17,531 nt of DNA from Lachnospiraceae bacterium (GCA_017391465.1 JAFOYH010000025.1:1-17531); one strand, 5' to 3'; counted from the stretch's first letter, positions 1 to 6,669 are shown. Notes: generated from the sequence alone by a model not told the origin. Numbers and translations: made by a program.

Positions 1-46
1 CATTTCAATAACCTTTTGCATCCGATTCTCACTCCCTTCCCGGAAT

Positions 47-310
47 TCATATTTCTTTTTCAGTCATTTCTGATCTTTCAATCAATTTTAATTTTTCTAA
101 ACGGCTCAAACGTTTAATGGCAGCCTCGCGTCGCATAGCTTCTTCTTTCGTTTCAAGCACCTCAAAGTAAATCAGCTCCACCGGAAGACGTGCCCGTGTA
201 TACCTGGCTCCACGCCCCTCATTGTGAGCTTTCACCCGTTTTTCCAGATGATTCGTCCAACCGGTATACAATGTACCGTCACTACATCGGACAATATATG
301 TATAATTCAT
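47..310 (-). CDS. GIY-YIG nuclease-like small protein (UPF0213/YhbQ type)
   Basis: An 87-residue protein made of a single GIY-YIG domain. The family signature is visible as Y-T-Y-I-V (residues 3-7) followed by L-Y-T-G-W-T (14-19), with the usual conserved Arg (R25) and the helix around A-H-N-E-G-R-G-A-R-Y-T. Length and layout match stand-alone UPF0213 proteins, which are often annotated as endonucleases but whose biological role is not settled; a DNA-repair or nucleic-acid processing role is inference. The C-terminal tail is basic and charged. The gene has its own minus-strand promoter (361-398) just downstream of a strong terminator, so it is probably a monocistronic unit separate from the sporulation genes. 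The ribosome binding site before the ATG is weak (GAGAGTGA, about 8 bases away). Confidence 0.9.
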   Translation of the reverse strand: MNYTYIVRCSDGTLYTGWTNHLEKRVKAHNEGRGARYTRARLPVELIYFEVLETKEEAMRREAAIKRLSRLEKLKLIERSEMTEKEI

Positions 311-360
311 CTAAAATTCACTCTCTTTACTTGCATTATTCATTTTCCTACTAAATGGAT

Positions 361-398
361 ATTATACCCATTATATCGAATGCCTGAAACAATTTCAA
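361..398 (-). promoter_or_regulatory. Sigma-A-type promoter for the GIY-YIG gene
   Basis: Read on the minus strand, TTGAAA (398..393) and TATAAT (375..370) are separated by exactly 17 bases. A second TATAAT follows at 366..361. Transcription would begin about 50 bases before the ATG at 310, after the terminator at 410-439. Confidence 0.7.
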
Positions 399-409
399 TC
401 GAACATCCA

Positions 410-439
410 ATAAAAAAGGCACTGTCCGCAGACAGTGCC
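410..439 (-). terminator. Rho-independent terminator
   Basis: A perfect 9-bp GC-rich stem (418-426 pairs with 431-439) with a 4-base loop is followed on the minus strand by six T residues (417..412). It ends the transcript that comes from spoIIQ and the RNA region upstream, and precedes the promoter of the GIY-YIG gene. On the plus strand there is no T-run, so orientation is clear. Confidence 0.85.
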
Positions 440-600
440 CCTTTATGATCAAGCAGCCGATGAAATAGTACTTTGACAAATGCCAGTCGCCCGGCCAAAA
501 ACATGTGATCAAATCGGCTGCATATTTTTCAATATGTATGGCCGATTATCATCGCCTGCCTTATATCTTATGTTCTTTTACCGAAAATGTGCCTTCGATT
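412..600 (-). ncRNA. Candidate structured non-coding RNA downstream of spoIIQ
   Basis: This fills most of the 319-base gene-free stretch between the GIY-YIG gene and spoIIQ. No credible ORF is present, but nested base pairing is strong on the minus strand. A helix of 10 pairs with one G-G mismatch joins 549-559 to 453-463. Inside it, 541-547 pairs with 512-518, capped by a 6-bp stem (531-536 with 521-526) closed by a GAAA tetraloop. The segment 513-521 can instead pair perfectly over 9 bp with 453-461, which is incompatible with the first fold. The RNA ends at the terminator at 410-439. Extent of the 5' end is a guess; no convincing promoter was found, so it may be released from the spoIIQ transcript. 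Overall style (stationary/sporulation context, multi-helix plus terminator) is reminiscent of the raiA-motif RNA of Bacillota, but I cannot confirm a family. Confidence 0.55.
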
Positions 601-629
601 CCAAATCAGCACACATACACCTCGATCTA

Positions 630-1307
630 TCATGATTCTTTTTCCAGATAATCCTGTGGATTGACAGGCGCATCTTCTTTTGTCATTCCAAAGTATAAAT
701 GGCTGCCCTCTTCGGCAAAATATTTCGTTGGCTGAGCCACATTTCCAATGACCTGCCCCTTCACAATGGTATCACCTTCTTTTACACCAATGTCCTTCAT
801 CTGTCCATAAATGGCTTTGTAACCATTTCCCATATCTACAATGATCATCGAACCATTCACCGCATCTTCTGCCACAGATTCTACCTTTCCACCAAAAGAT
901 GCCACCACTTCCTGGTTGACATCCGCTTTGATTAACATCGCCGGATTGCATTTGTACTGATCCAATGTGTCAAAATAAATGGTTGTGTCCATGGAAAATG
1001 GTTTTAGAACATCACCTTCTGTTGGCATGACCATCTGAGCCTCTTCTCCAAAGGTTTCTGCCACATCTGCATTTGCCGCCTCGGAATCTTCAGCCATTTT
1101 CTCATCTGTTGGATTATTCGTCGGAGCAGATACCTTTTCCGCTGTATTTTGTGCAATATTCTGAGCGACATTATCTTCTGTGTTTTTGTCCTTAATTCCT
1201 GAACGATATCCGGCAATCCCGGAAATACTAAGTACAACAACTAAAGCACCCGTTAATACTGTGTAAAACCCATTCTGTTTCCAAAATTTTTTAATTCTTT
1301 CTTTCAC
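630..1307 (-). CDS. spoIIQ: SpoIIQ-like stage II sporulation protein, degenerate LytM/M23 domain
   Basis: A 225-residue membrane-anchored protein: basic N-terminus, one transmembrane helix (about 15-33), an acidic Asn/Ala/Glu-rich linker (40-95) and a C-terminal M23/LytM domain (about 105-220). SpoIIQ is made in the forespore and pairs with SpoIIIAH across the engulfment septum; its place directly after spoIID matches the order in Bacillus and many clostridia. The LytM motifs look catalytically dead: the H-x-x-x-D zinc site aligns with N121...L125, the central His region reads Y-G-Q-M (Q169), and the final H-x-H is H203-L-Y205. The fold landmarks V-K-E-G-D-T-I-V-K-G-Q-V-I-G (175-188) are intact. 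The start is GTG, supported by GAGGTGAT six bases upstream. No spoIIIAH or spoIIID follows. The name rests on synteny and architecture; generic M23 protein is the alternative. Confidence 0.82.
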   Translation of the reverse strand: MKERIKKFWKQNGFYTVLTGALVVVLSISGIAGYRSGIKDKNTEDNVAQNIAQNTAEKVSAPTNNPTDEKMAEDSEAANADVAETFGEEAQMVMPTEGDVLKPFSMDTTIYFDTLDQYKCNPAMLIKADVNQEVVASFGGKVESVAEDAVNGSMIIVDMGNGYKAIYGQMKDIGVKEGDTIVKGQVIGNVAQPTKYFAEEGSHLYFGMTKEDAPVNPQDYLEKES

Positions 1308-1350
1308 CTGTTATCACCTCGTAGCTTTAGTTTTGCCAAATGCAACGCAT

Positions 1351-2241
1351 TTATACATTGGTTCCCGGAAAATACCATGAAATTATTTCCTTCCATGTTT
1401 TCCCCTCATTTGCCATGGCATTGGCACCGAACAGGCTAAGCCCAACACCATGCCCTTCGCCATAACAGGTAAATTCAATATGACTCTTTTTAACGACATA
1501 CTCAAAACATGCAGAGGAGAGTCCCAGTCTTTGACGCACTTCCTCACCGGAATACACCTCAGCCCCAATTTGAATCTGTTTGACATAACCCGCACTGTCT
1601 TTTTCCACAATCTGCATATGATCTGCACTCCATTGTCCACCGGAGTCCACTTTATTGTCTTTTATATCCACAGAATGACTCCATGCCCTCTGCCACCGAT
1701 CTTCCGAAAATGAAAATTTCTGAATATATTCGGGAGCACTTTTATCCCACAGACTCTCTACGCCCACAAGATATTCAATATTTCCGCTCCATACCTCTGA
1801 ATAATAACGGGTTTTCCCATTGGATACAGCATAATATAAAGGAAGAATTGGCTCTCCTTTATATAAAATAATACAATCCTGTGTCTCTCGAATCGCTTTC
1901 CGAAGACGTTCATCCTCTACACCTTTAATCCACCGCTCACGGGCAGACATCCACGGCTGGTTCAACCGGGTGCCATCCACATATGTCCTGTTTTCCGCAA
2001 CACAATAAAGATATGTGCGTAAAATCACAGCCATGGTTTTCAATGTTTCATCGTGTGCATCTGAATCCAGTACCGCACCAAGAACTCCTATGGCATAGGT
2101 TTCAAAATCCAGAACCTGATCCATCCCCTTTTGTTCCATATAAACAACAAGACCTTCGGAGGACTGTTCCCAGTCGACCGAAGGTCTGTATTTTTGATAA
2201 ATATGTGTTCCCATATAGGGAATCAGGATCATGCATCCCAT
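1351..2241 (-). CDS. spoIID: Stage II sporulation protein D (SpoIID/LytB domain)
   Basis: A 296-residue (or slightly longer) protein with an N-terminal membrane anchor and a SpoIID domain. SpoIID is the lytic transglycosylase of the DMP engulfment machinery. Recognisable family blocks are F-E-T-Y-A-I-G-V (46-53), L-K-T-M-A-V-I-L-R-T-Y (67-77), S-N-G-K-T (140-144) and the C-terminal G-H-G-V-G-L-S-L-F-G-A (263-273). The catalytic Glu expected in the V-x-A-x-E-M-P motif appears as Val (V57 in V-L-G-A-V-L), and the usual S-Q-x-G-A is S-L-F-G-A, so activity is doubtful. The ATG at 2241 has only a weak GGTGG upstream. A strong GGGGAGGA lies 6 bases before an ATA codon at 2268, which would add nine residues including two Arg ahead of the membrane segment. 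It lies 43 bases before spoIIQ and is probably co-transcribed with it. Confidence 0.85.
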   Translation of the reverse strand: MGCMILIPYMGTHIYQKYRPSVDWEQSSEGLVVYMEQKGMDQVLDFETYAIGVLGAVLDSDAHDETLKTMAVILRTYLYCVAENRTYVDGTRLNQPWMSARERWIKGVEDERLRKAIRETQDCIILYKGEPILPLYYAVSNGKTRYYSEVWSGNIEYLVGVESLWDKSAPEYIQKFSFSEDRWQRAWSHSVDIKDNKVDSGGQWSADHMQIVEKDSAGYVKQIQIGAEVYSGEEVRQRLGLSSACFEYVVKKSHIEFTCYGEGHGVGLSLFGANAMANEGKTWKEIISWYFPGTNV

Positions 2242-2311
2242 TATAAGCCACCAAGGTCGTATCCTTATAGGAATTCCTCCCCATTCATGGTCTCATTACA
2301 GGATATGCACG

Positions 2312-2361
2312 TTTACAGAAAATGTGTCCGTCCCACGAACATCTTTCACCTGATCTGTAAA
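2312..2361 (-). other. Long imperfect stem-loop between ackA and spoIID
   Basis: TTTACAGA and its complement (2354-2361 and 2312-2319) close a hairpin that continues through imperfect pairs to a 6-bp inner stem with a GGG loop near 2327-2341. It starts immediately after the ackA stop codon. There is no T-run on either side, so it is not a standard terminator. It may protect the ackA 3' end or be a processing site within an ackA-spoIID-spoIIQ transcript. Confidence 0.45.
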
Positions 2362-3555
2362 TTATTTTGTAAGTGCAAGAGTATCTCTGGCAATCATTAA
2401 TTCTTCGTTTGTAGGAATAACGAATACTTTAACTTTGGAATCAGCTGTTGTGATTTCGATTTCTTCGCCACGTTTGCCGTTAGCTTCTGCATCGATTTCG
2501 ATTCCAAGGTATCCAAGGTAGTTACATACGCCTGCACGTGTAACACCACTGTTTTCACCAACACCTGCTGTGAATACGATAACATCAACACCGTTCATAG
2601 CTGCTGCGTAGGAACCAACGATTTTAGCTACCTGATATTTGAACATTTCAAGAGCATATTCACAACGTTTGTTGCCTGCATCTGCTGCCTGTTCAACGTC
2701 ACGGAAGTCACTGCTTACGCCGCTGACACCAAGAACACCAGATTTTTTATTAAGAATGTCTGTTACCTGTTTAACATCTAAGCCATGTTTTCCAGCGTAG
2801 AATTCAAGAACAGATGGGTCGATATCGCCACAACGTGTTCCCATCATAAGACCTGCAAGTGGTGTAAGACCCATGGATGTGTCTACACATTTGCCGCCGT
2901 TAACTGCTGCGATGGAAGAACCGTTACCAAGATGGCAAACGATTGTTTTTAATTCAGCTGGATCTTTACCAAGAACTTCTGCAACACGTTTGGAAACATA
3001 GCTGTGGGATGTTCCGTGGAAACCATAACGACGAATCTTGTCTTCTGTGTATGCTTCATATGGAATACCATAGAGGAATGCTTTTTCTGGCATTGTCTGA
3101 TGGAAAGCTGTATCAAATACGGCTACTTCAGGAACACCTGGCATTAATTCCATACATACACGGATACCGATTAAGTTTGCTGGGTTATGTAATGGTGCAA
3201 GATCTGCACATTCTTCGATACCAGCGATAACTTCTTCGTTAACAACAACGGAAGTTGTGAATTTTTCACCACCGTGAACAACACGATGACCAACAGCATT
3301 GATTTCTGCGAGAGAAGCAATAACACCATTTTCAGCATCTGTAAGACAATCAAGAACTAATTTGATTGCTTCTGTGTGTGTAGGCATTGGAGATTCGATT
3401 GTAATCTTATCCTTTCCTGCTGGTGTATATACGATTCTGCTGCCATCAATACCGATACGTTCGCAGAGACCTTTACCAAGAACTGCTTCTGTATCGGATT
3501 CGATTAACTGGAACTTTAATGAAGAACTTCCACAATTGATTACTAAAATGTTCAT
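2362..3555 (-). CDS. ackA: Acetate kinase
   Basis: A 397-residue full-length acetate kinase, cytoplasmic, converting acetyl-phosphate plus ADP to acetate plus ATP in mixed-acid fermentation. All hallmark blocks are present: N7-C-G-S-S-S near the N-terminus, G-H-R-V-V-H-G-G-E (R91), [11 protein letters not shown] with catalytic D148, G-F-H-G-T-S-H (H180), [16 protein letters not shown], and the C-terminal T-N-E-E. The start ATG follows TTTGGAGGAAAA at good spacing. The partner phosphotransacetylase gene, often directly upstream, is not here; the next gene upstream is a divergent sortase. A minus-strand extended -10 (TGATAAAAT, TAAAAT at 3597..3592) is a possible promoter. Confidence 0.98.
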   Translation of the reverse strand: MNILVINCGSSSLKFQLIESDTEAVLGKGLCERIGIDGSRIVYTPAGKDKITIESPMPTHTEAIKLVLDCLTDAENGVIASLAEINAVGHRVVHGGEKFTTSVVVNEEVIAGIEECADLAPLHNPANLIGIRVCMELMPGVPEVAVFDTAFHQTMPEKAFLYGIPYEAYTEDKIRRYGFHGTSHSYVSKRVAEVLGKDPAELKTIVCHLGNGSSIAAVNGGKCVDTSMGLTPLAGLMMGTRCGDIDPSVLEFYAGKHGLDVKQVTDILNKKSGVLGVSGVSSDFRDVEQAADAGNKRCEYALEMFKYQVAKIVGSYAAAMNGVDVIVFTAGVGENSGVTRAGVCNYLGYLGIEIDAEANGKRGEEIEITTADSKVKVFVIPTNEELMIARDTLALTK

Positions 3556-3628
3556 TTTTGATTTTCCTCCAAATATAATAGATATATTACTATTTTATCA
3601 TATTTTTTCCAACTATCCAGTCTATTTA

Positions 3629-3637
3629 TGATATAAT
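3629..3637 (+). promoter_or_regulatory. Extended -10 promoter for the sortase gene
   Basis: TG-A-TATAAT (TG at 3629-3630, TATAAT at 3632-3637) lies 21 bases before the TTG start. No good -35 is seen at 17 bases, which fits an extended -10 promoter. The 103-base gap also contains the divergent ackA leader. The transcript leader would be short, about 15 bases. Confidence 0.45.
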
Positions 3638-3658
3638 TTTTAAAAAGGAGGTTATGTC

Positions 3659-4417
3659 TTGAAAAAAATGCAAGTGTTCATTTTCATTATTGCCTTATTT
3701 TGTTTTCTCGGCAGCGGCGGTTACCTTGCCAAATACTTTTGGGAACGTCATGTTTCTGCTCAAAACATGGATGCCGTCAAAGAACTGCTTGATAAAGAAT
3801 CCTATGAAGATGAAACCATTTTAGATGAAAATAATAAAGCCATTCTTGTTCGATACGCAAAATTAAAAGAAGAAAATCCCGACTTTGCCGGATGGATCTC
3901 CATTCCCGATACAACCATAGACTATCCGGTCATGCATGTGCCTGGCGATAATGACACTTATCTCTATGCAAACTTTAACAAAGAATGGGATGGTGGCGGA
4001 ACACCATTTATTGATGGTGCATGTACACTGGATCCTGTGAGCGACAATCTTATTATCTATGGTCATCATATGAACGACAACAGTATGTTCCAGCCGCTTA
4101 TGAATTATAAAGAAAAAGACTTTTATGAAGATCATAAGATTATCCGGTTTGATACGACACGTGCCGTGGGCACCTACGAAGTCGTCGCTGTCATTGTAAC
4201 CCGTGCCCTTTATGCAGACGAAAAAGGTTTTCGTTATTATGGTCATTTCGATTTTGAAACCCAGGAAAAGTTTGATTATTACTGGGATAATATTCAAAAC
4301 ATGGCATTGTATGAAACGGATACTGTACCGGAATTTGGCGACAAACTTATTACCCTTTCGACGTGTGAATATAGTCAGGATGATGGCCGCCTTGCCGTGA
4401 TCGCCGTAAAAAAATAA
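3659..4417 (+). CDS. srtB: Class B sortase (cysteine transpeptidase)
   Basis: A 252-residue class B sortase: an N-terminal membrane anchor (about 5-24), a helical stalk, then the sortase fold (about 70-252). Catalytic residues are all visible: H136 in I-I-Y-G-H-H-M-N-D, C236 in T-L-S-T-C-E-Y-S, and R244 in D-G-R-L-A-V. The D-F-A-G-W-I-S-I-P-D-T-x-I-D-Y-P-V block (75-91) is typical of SrtB. Sortases cleave a C-terminal sorting motif and attach the protein to peptidoglycan or a pilus. No substrate with a sorting signal, pilin gene or iron-uptake cluster is in the window, so this is an orphan housekeeping-type enzyme. The start is TTG (3659-3661), seven bases after AAGGAGG; an ATG at 3654 is too close to the ribosome binding site and stops after two codons. 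It is a separate unit from mntP. Confidence 0.93.
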   Translation: MKKMQVFIFIIALFCFLGSGGYLAKYFWERHVSAQNMDAVKELLDKESYEDETILDENNKAILVRYAKLKEENPDFAGWISIPDTTIDYPVMHVPGDNDTYLYANFNKEWDGGGTPFIDGACTLDPVSDNLIIYGHHMNDNSMFQPLMNYKEKDFYEDHKIIRFDTTRAVGTYEVVAVIVTRALYADEKGFRYYGHFDFETQEKFDYYWDNIQNMALYETDTVPEFGDKLITLSTCEYSQDDGRLAVIAVKK

Positions 4418-4433
4418 TAGATCTCAGTTAGGC

Positions 4434-4463
4434 TTGACTTTTCTCATAAAATCACAGTATAGT
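4434..4463 (+). promoter_or_regulatory. Promoter for mntP
   Basis: TTGACT (4434-4439) and TATAGT (4458-4463) are separated by 18 bases, leaving a leader of about 20 bases before the ATG at 4490 with AAGGAG in between. There is no room for a yybP-ykoY manganese riboswitch. Confidence 0.7.
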
Positions 4464-4489
4464 CAATAAGGTACATAAGGAGATTTTAT

Positions 4490-5068
4490 ATGGGAATTAT
4501 TGAGTTGTTTTTAATTGGTGTCGGTCTTTCCATGGATGCCTTTGCCGTATCCATTTGCAAAGGGCTGAACATGCGTAAAATGAATTATCGACAAGCAACG
4601 ATCATTGCTCTGTTTTTTGGTGGTTTTCAGGCATTTATGCCATTTCTGGGCTGGTCCTTAGGGCGTCATTTTGAACATTATATTGTGAGCGTTGATCACT
4701 GGATCGCCTTTATTTTATTAACAATTATTGGTGCTAATATGATCAAGGAAGCTCTCAGTAAAGATGAAGATGAAGAAATTGAGTGTGGCGACTGCCACGA
4801 AAAACTGGACTTGAAAGAACTTGTCATGCTTGCCATTGCAACAAGTATTGATGCTCTTGCAGTTGGAATTACCTTTGCATTTTTAAGGGTAAATATTCTT
4901 CCTGCCATTACACTCATCGGTATAACCACATTTATTATTTCTTTCGCAGGTATATATATCGGACATTATTTTGGCAGCAAATATGAAAAAAAAGCCGAAC
5001 TTGCCGGGGGTATAATTCTCATCTGTATCGGTCTTAAAATCTTATTCGAGCATTTAGGAATCTTTTAA
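4490..5068 (+). CDS. mntP: Manganese efflux pump MntP
   Basis: A 192-residue MntP/YebN family protein with six predicted membrane helices in two repeats. The pump exports Mn2+ from the cytoplasm. The two repeat signatures carrying membrane acidic residues are present: G-L-S-M-D-A-F-A-V (D16) and S-I-D-A-L-A-V-G (D121). A hydrophilic, acidic loop (about 91-110) contains C-G-D-C-H, which could bind metal; this is an unusual but not unknown feature of the family. The ATG follows AAGGAG at seven bases. It is preceded by its own promoter and followed by a terminator, so it is likely monocistronic. No MntR gene is seen nearby. Confidence 0.95.
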   Translation: MGIIELFLIGVGLSMDAFAVSICKGLNMRKMNYRQATIIALFFGGFQAFMPFLGWSLGRHFEHYIVSVDHWIAFILLTIIGANMIKEALSKDEDEEIECGDCHEKLDLKELVMLAIATSIDALAVGITFAFLRVNILPAITLIGITTFIISFAGIYIGHYFGSKYEKKAELAGGIILICIGLKILFEHLGIF

Positions 5069-5087
5069 ATGTCGAAATACTTAAAAC

Positions 5088-5134
5088 AAAAAGGTGAAAA
5101 CAAAGTTTATGTAAACAGTGTTTTCACCTTTTTT
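5088..5134. terminator. Bidirectional terminator between mntP and the zinc-ribbon gene
   Basis: AAAAAGGTGAAAAC (5088-5101) pairs with its complement at 5120-5133 around an 18-base loop. T-rich tracts follow on both strands, so it can serve convergent mntP (+) and the zinc-ribbon gene (-). Confidence 0.8.
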
Positions 5135-5148
5135 ATTATTTATCTATT

Positions 5149-5469
5149 CTATCCAATATGATAGATACTTTCATCCCAATACTCTTTCAACATAGCCTGT
5201 GTCTCAATCGCTGTTGTTCCATTTGTTTCTGTTGGCTGCCCTTCTTCATATTTCATTCGAAGAACACTTGAAATAATAAATAATACGCCAAGAAGAATAG
5301 CCATGGGTACAAAATAAACCGCATCAAATCGTCCGGACTTACTGAAAATATTATCTGCATATCCTTCTTCTTTATTATCTGCTCTTTTTCCACCGCCTAC
5401 AGGCATGCCGCATTCTCTGCAGAAACGATCCCCCGAATCTAACTGTGCGCCGCAACTTTTACATTTCAT
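5149..5469 (-). CDS. Zinc-ribbon membrane protein of unknown function
   Basis: A 106-residue protein. The N-terminus is a zinc ribbon with two C-x2-C knuckles (C3, C6 and C17, C20), of the common zinc-ribbon type. A short charged linker is followed by one membrane helix (about 51-68) and a Thr/Glu-rich tail ending I-Y-H-I-G, probably outside the cell. The architecture is common in Firmicutes but no function is established, and I do not recognise a specific family. The ATG has AAGGAGC about ten bases upstream. It lies downstream of tRNA-Lys on the same strand but behind that gene's terminator, so any co-transcription would need read-through. Confidence 0.8.
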   Translation of the reverse strand: MKCKSCGAQLDSGDRFCRECGMPVGGGKRADNKEEGYADNIFSKSGRFDAVYFVPMAILLGVLFIISSVLRMKYEEGQPTETNGTTAIETQAMLKEYWDESIYHIG

Positions 5470-5504
5470 ATATCTTTTGCTCCTTATACGAAATTTTCTA
5501 TAGA

Positions 5505-5540
5505 ACTAAAAAAGCACCATCTCTTTCGAAATGATGCTTT
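5505..5540 (-). terminator. Terminator of the tRNA-Lys transcript
   Basis: On the minus strand a 10-bp stem (5531-5540 with 5511-5520, one G-U pair) is followed by a T-run at 5513..5508. It starts five bases after the tRNA 3' end. Confidence 0.8.
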
Positions 5541-5545
5541 TAGCG

Positions 5546-5618
5546 TGCGCCTTCAGGGGCTCGAACCCTGGACACCCTGATTAAGAGTCAGGTGCTCTAC
5601 CAGCTGAGCTAAAAGCGC
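5546..5618 (-). tRNA. tRNA-Lys (anticodon CTT)
   Basis: A full cloverleaf on the minus strand. The acceptor stem GCGCTTT pairs with AAGGCGC (one G-U), the D arm is GCTC...GAGC, the anticodon stem CCTGA/TCAGG encloses the loop CTCTTAA with anticodon CTT, and the T arm CAGGG/CCCTG encloses TTCGAGC. The discriminator base is A at 5546. CCA is not encoded and must be added afterwards. It is a single tRNA with its own promoter (5640-5668) and terminator (5505-5540). The 378-base stretch 5470-5847 holds this gene, its signals and the mscS leader. Confidence 0.96.
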
Positions 5619-5639
5619 ATATTTTTCAGTGCAAATAAG

Positions 5640-5668
5640 ATTATATACCCCTTTTCCGAATAATGCAA
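5640..5668 (-). promoter_or_regulatory. Promoter of tRNA-Lys
   Basis: On the minus strand TTGCAT (5668..5663) and TATAAT (5645..5640) are 17 bases apart, placing the start of transcription about 15 bases upstream of the tRNA 5' end. Confidence 0.75.
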
Positions 5669-5847
5669 GTCTTTTTTATAAAAAGAATCAAAGAATTTTC
5701 ACAAAAATTTACTGTTTTTTAGTACCCCCAATTCAGTTTTTGTACTATAATAGAATTATCTATGGGCTCTGATACCTGTGTATGACCGTCTTAACCCGTG
5801 GAATACTATTATTATAGAAAGGAACCCCCTATATCGGGTGAACATAT

Positions 5848-6669
5848 ATGAGCACAGAAGCAATCACCGAAATCCTTCAGATCAGTATTGGCTCCTTCAC
5901 TGTCGAAAAAATCTCCTATATTTTACTTTTGACTTTAGGATGCTATATTATCAGCAAGATTCTATTGAAGATTATACGAAATATTATTCAAAACAGTCCC
6001 TTTGACCGTTCCATTCAGATTTTCCTGAATACCGGGGCAAAGATTTTATTTTTCATTATTTCAACATTAATTATTACAGAATATATCGGCATTCCGATGA
6101 CCTCACTTGTGGCCTTATTGAGTGTTGTCAGTCTGGCTTTATCCTTATCTGTTCAGGGATTATTAACGAATGTTTTTGGTGGAATGACCATTCTCATGAC
6201 CCGTCCATTTAATGTGGGTGATTATGTAGAACTGGATAACCTTTCAGGAACCGTAGCCGAAACAGGTATGATCTACACAAAACTTCTAACACCAGACAAC
6301 AAAACAGTCTTTCTTCCAAATGGTCAGGTATCGGATGGCCGTATTGTCAATTACACCTCTCAGGTGGACAGACGTATCGAAATTTTTGTTACAGCTTCCT
6401 ATAATTCATCCATCGATGATGTAAAAGCGGCTCTTTTTGAAGCCCTGAATCGTTGCACAGGCTTGAAAGAAGATCCTGTTCCATTGGTTCGTGTCCGTAA
6501 CTATCTGGACAGCTCCATCCAATATGTTATCCATGCATGGGTTCCAACAGACATCTATTGGGACAGCTATTATCAGCTCATGGAAGAAATTAAACATTCC
6601 TTTGACGAACATGGTGTCGCCATGGATTACCCTCATATGAATATCCACATGATAGGAGATCAGAAATAA
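5848..6669 (+). CDS. mscS: MscS-family mechanosensitive channel
   Basis: A 273-residue small-conductance mechanosensitive channel of minimal MscS size. It has three membrane helices (about 26-45, 63-85 and 88-115), the third being the Gly/Ala/Ser-rich pore helix (A-L-S-L-S-V-Q-G-L-L-T-N-V-F-G-G), then R-P-F-N-V-G-D-Y-V (about 124-132), the beta domain and the alpha/beta cytoplasmic cage. It releases solutes on hypo-osmotic shock. A possible -10 (TATAAT, 5746-5751) with no clear -35 leaves a leader of about 90 bases. The ribosome binding site is modest (GGGTGA, six bases before ATG), and the preceding CCC can pair with its GGG. The stop codon overlaps the next gene's start by one base (TAATG), so the two are translationally coupled. 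Confidence 0.93.
   Translation: MSTEAITEILQISIGSFTVEKISYILLLTLGCYIISKILLKIIRNIIQNSPFDRSIQIFLNTGAKILFFIISTLIITEYIGIPMTSLVALLSVVSLALSLSVQGLLTNVFGGMTILMTRPFNVGDYVELDNLSGTVAETGMIYTKLLTPDNKTVFLPNGQVSDGRIVNYTSQVDRRIEIFVTASYNSSIDDVKAALFEALNRCTGLKEDPVPLVRVRNYLDSSIQYVIHAWVPTDIYWDSYYQLMEEIKHSFDEHGVAMDYPHMNIHMIGDQK

Noticed and set aside
578..616. A 12-codon minus-strand ORF (ATG TGT GCT ...) as a leader peptide in the RNA region
   Set aside because: GAGGTG is only a base or two from the ATG, too close to act, and nothing downstream needs a leader peptide.
447..629. spoIIID expected after spoIIQ as in Bacillus
   Set aside because: No reading frame in this stretch resembles the short helix-turn-helix SpoIIID protein; stops occur in all frames.
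3863..4297. Long open frame antisense to the sortase gene
   Set aside because: The plus strand has catalytic motifs in order; the antisense frame has no family features or ribosome binding site.
4418..4489. yybP-ykoY manganese riboswitch before mntP
   Set aside because: The gap is only 72 bases and the promoter takes up its centre; there is no room for the aptamer.
5752..5847. Riboswitch in the mscS leader
   Set aside because: Only a weak CCC/GGG pairing near the ribosome binding site was found; no known aptamer core such as that for c-di-AMP is visible.
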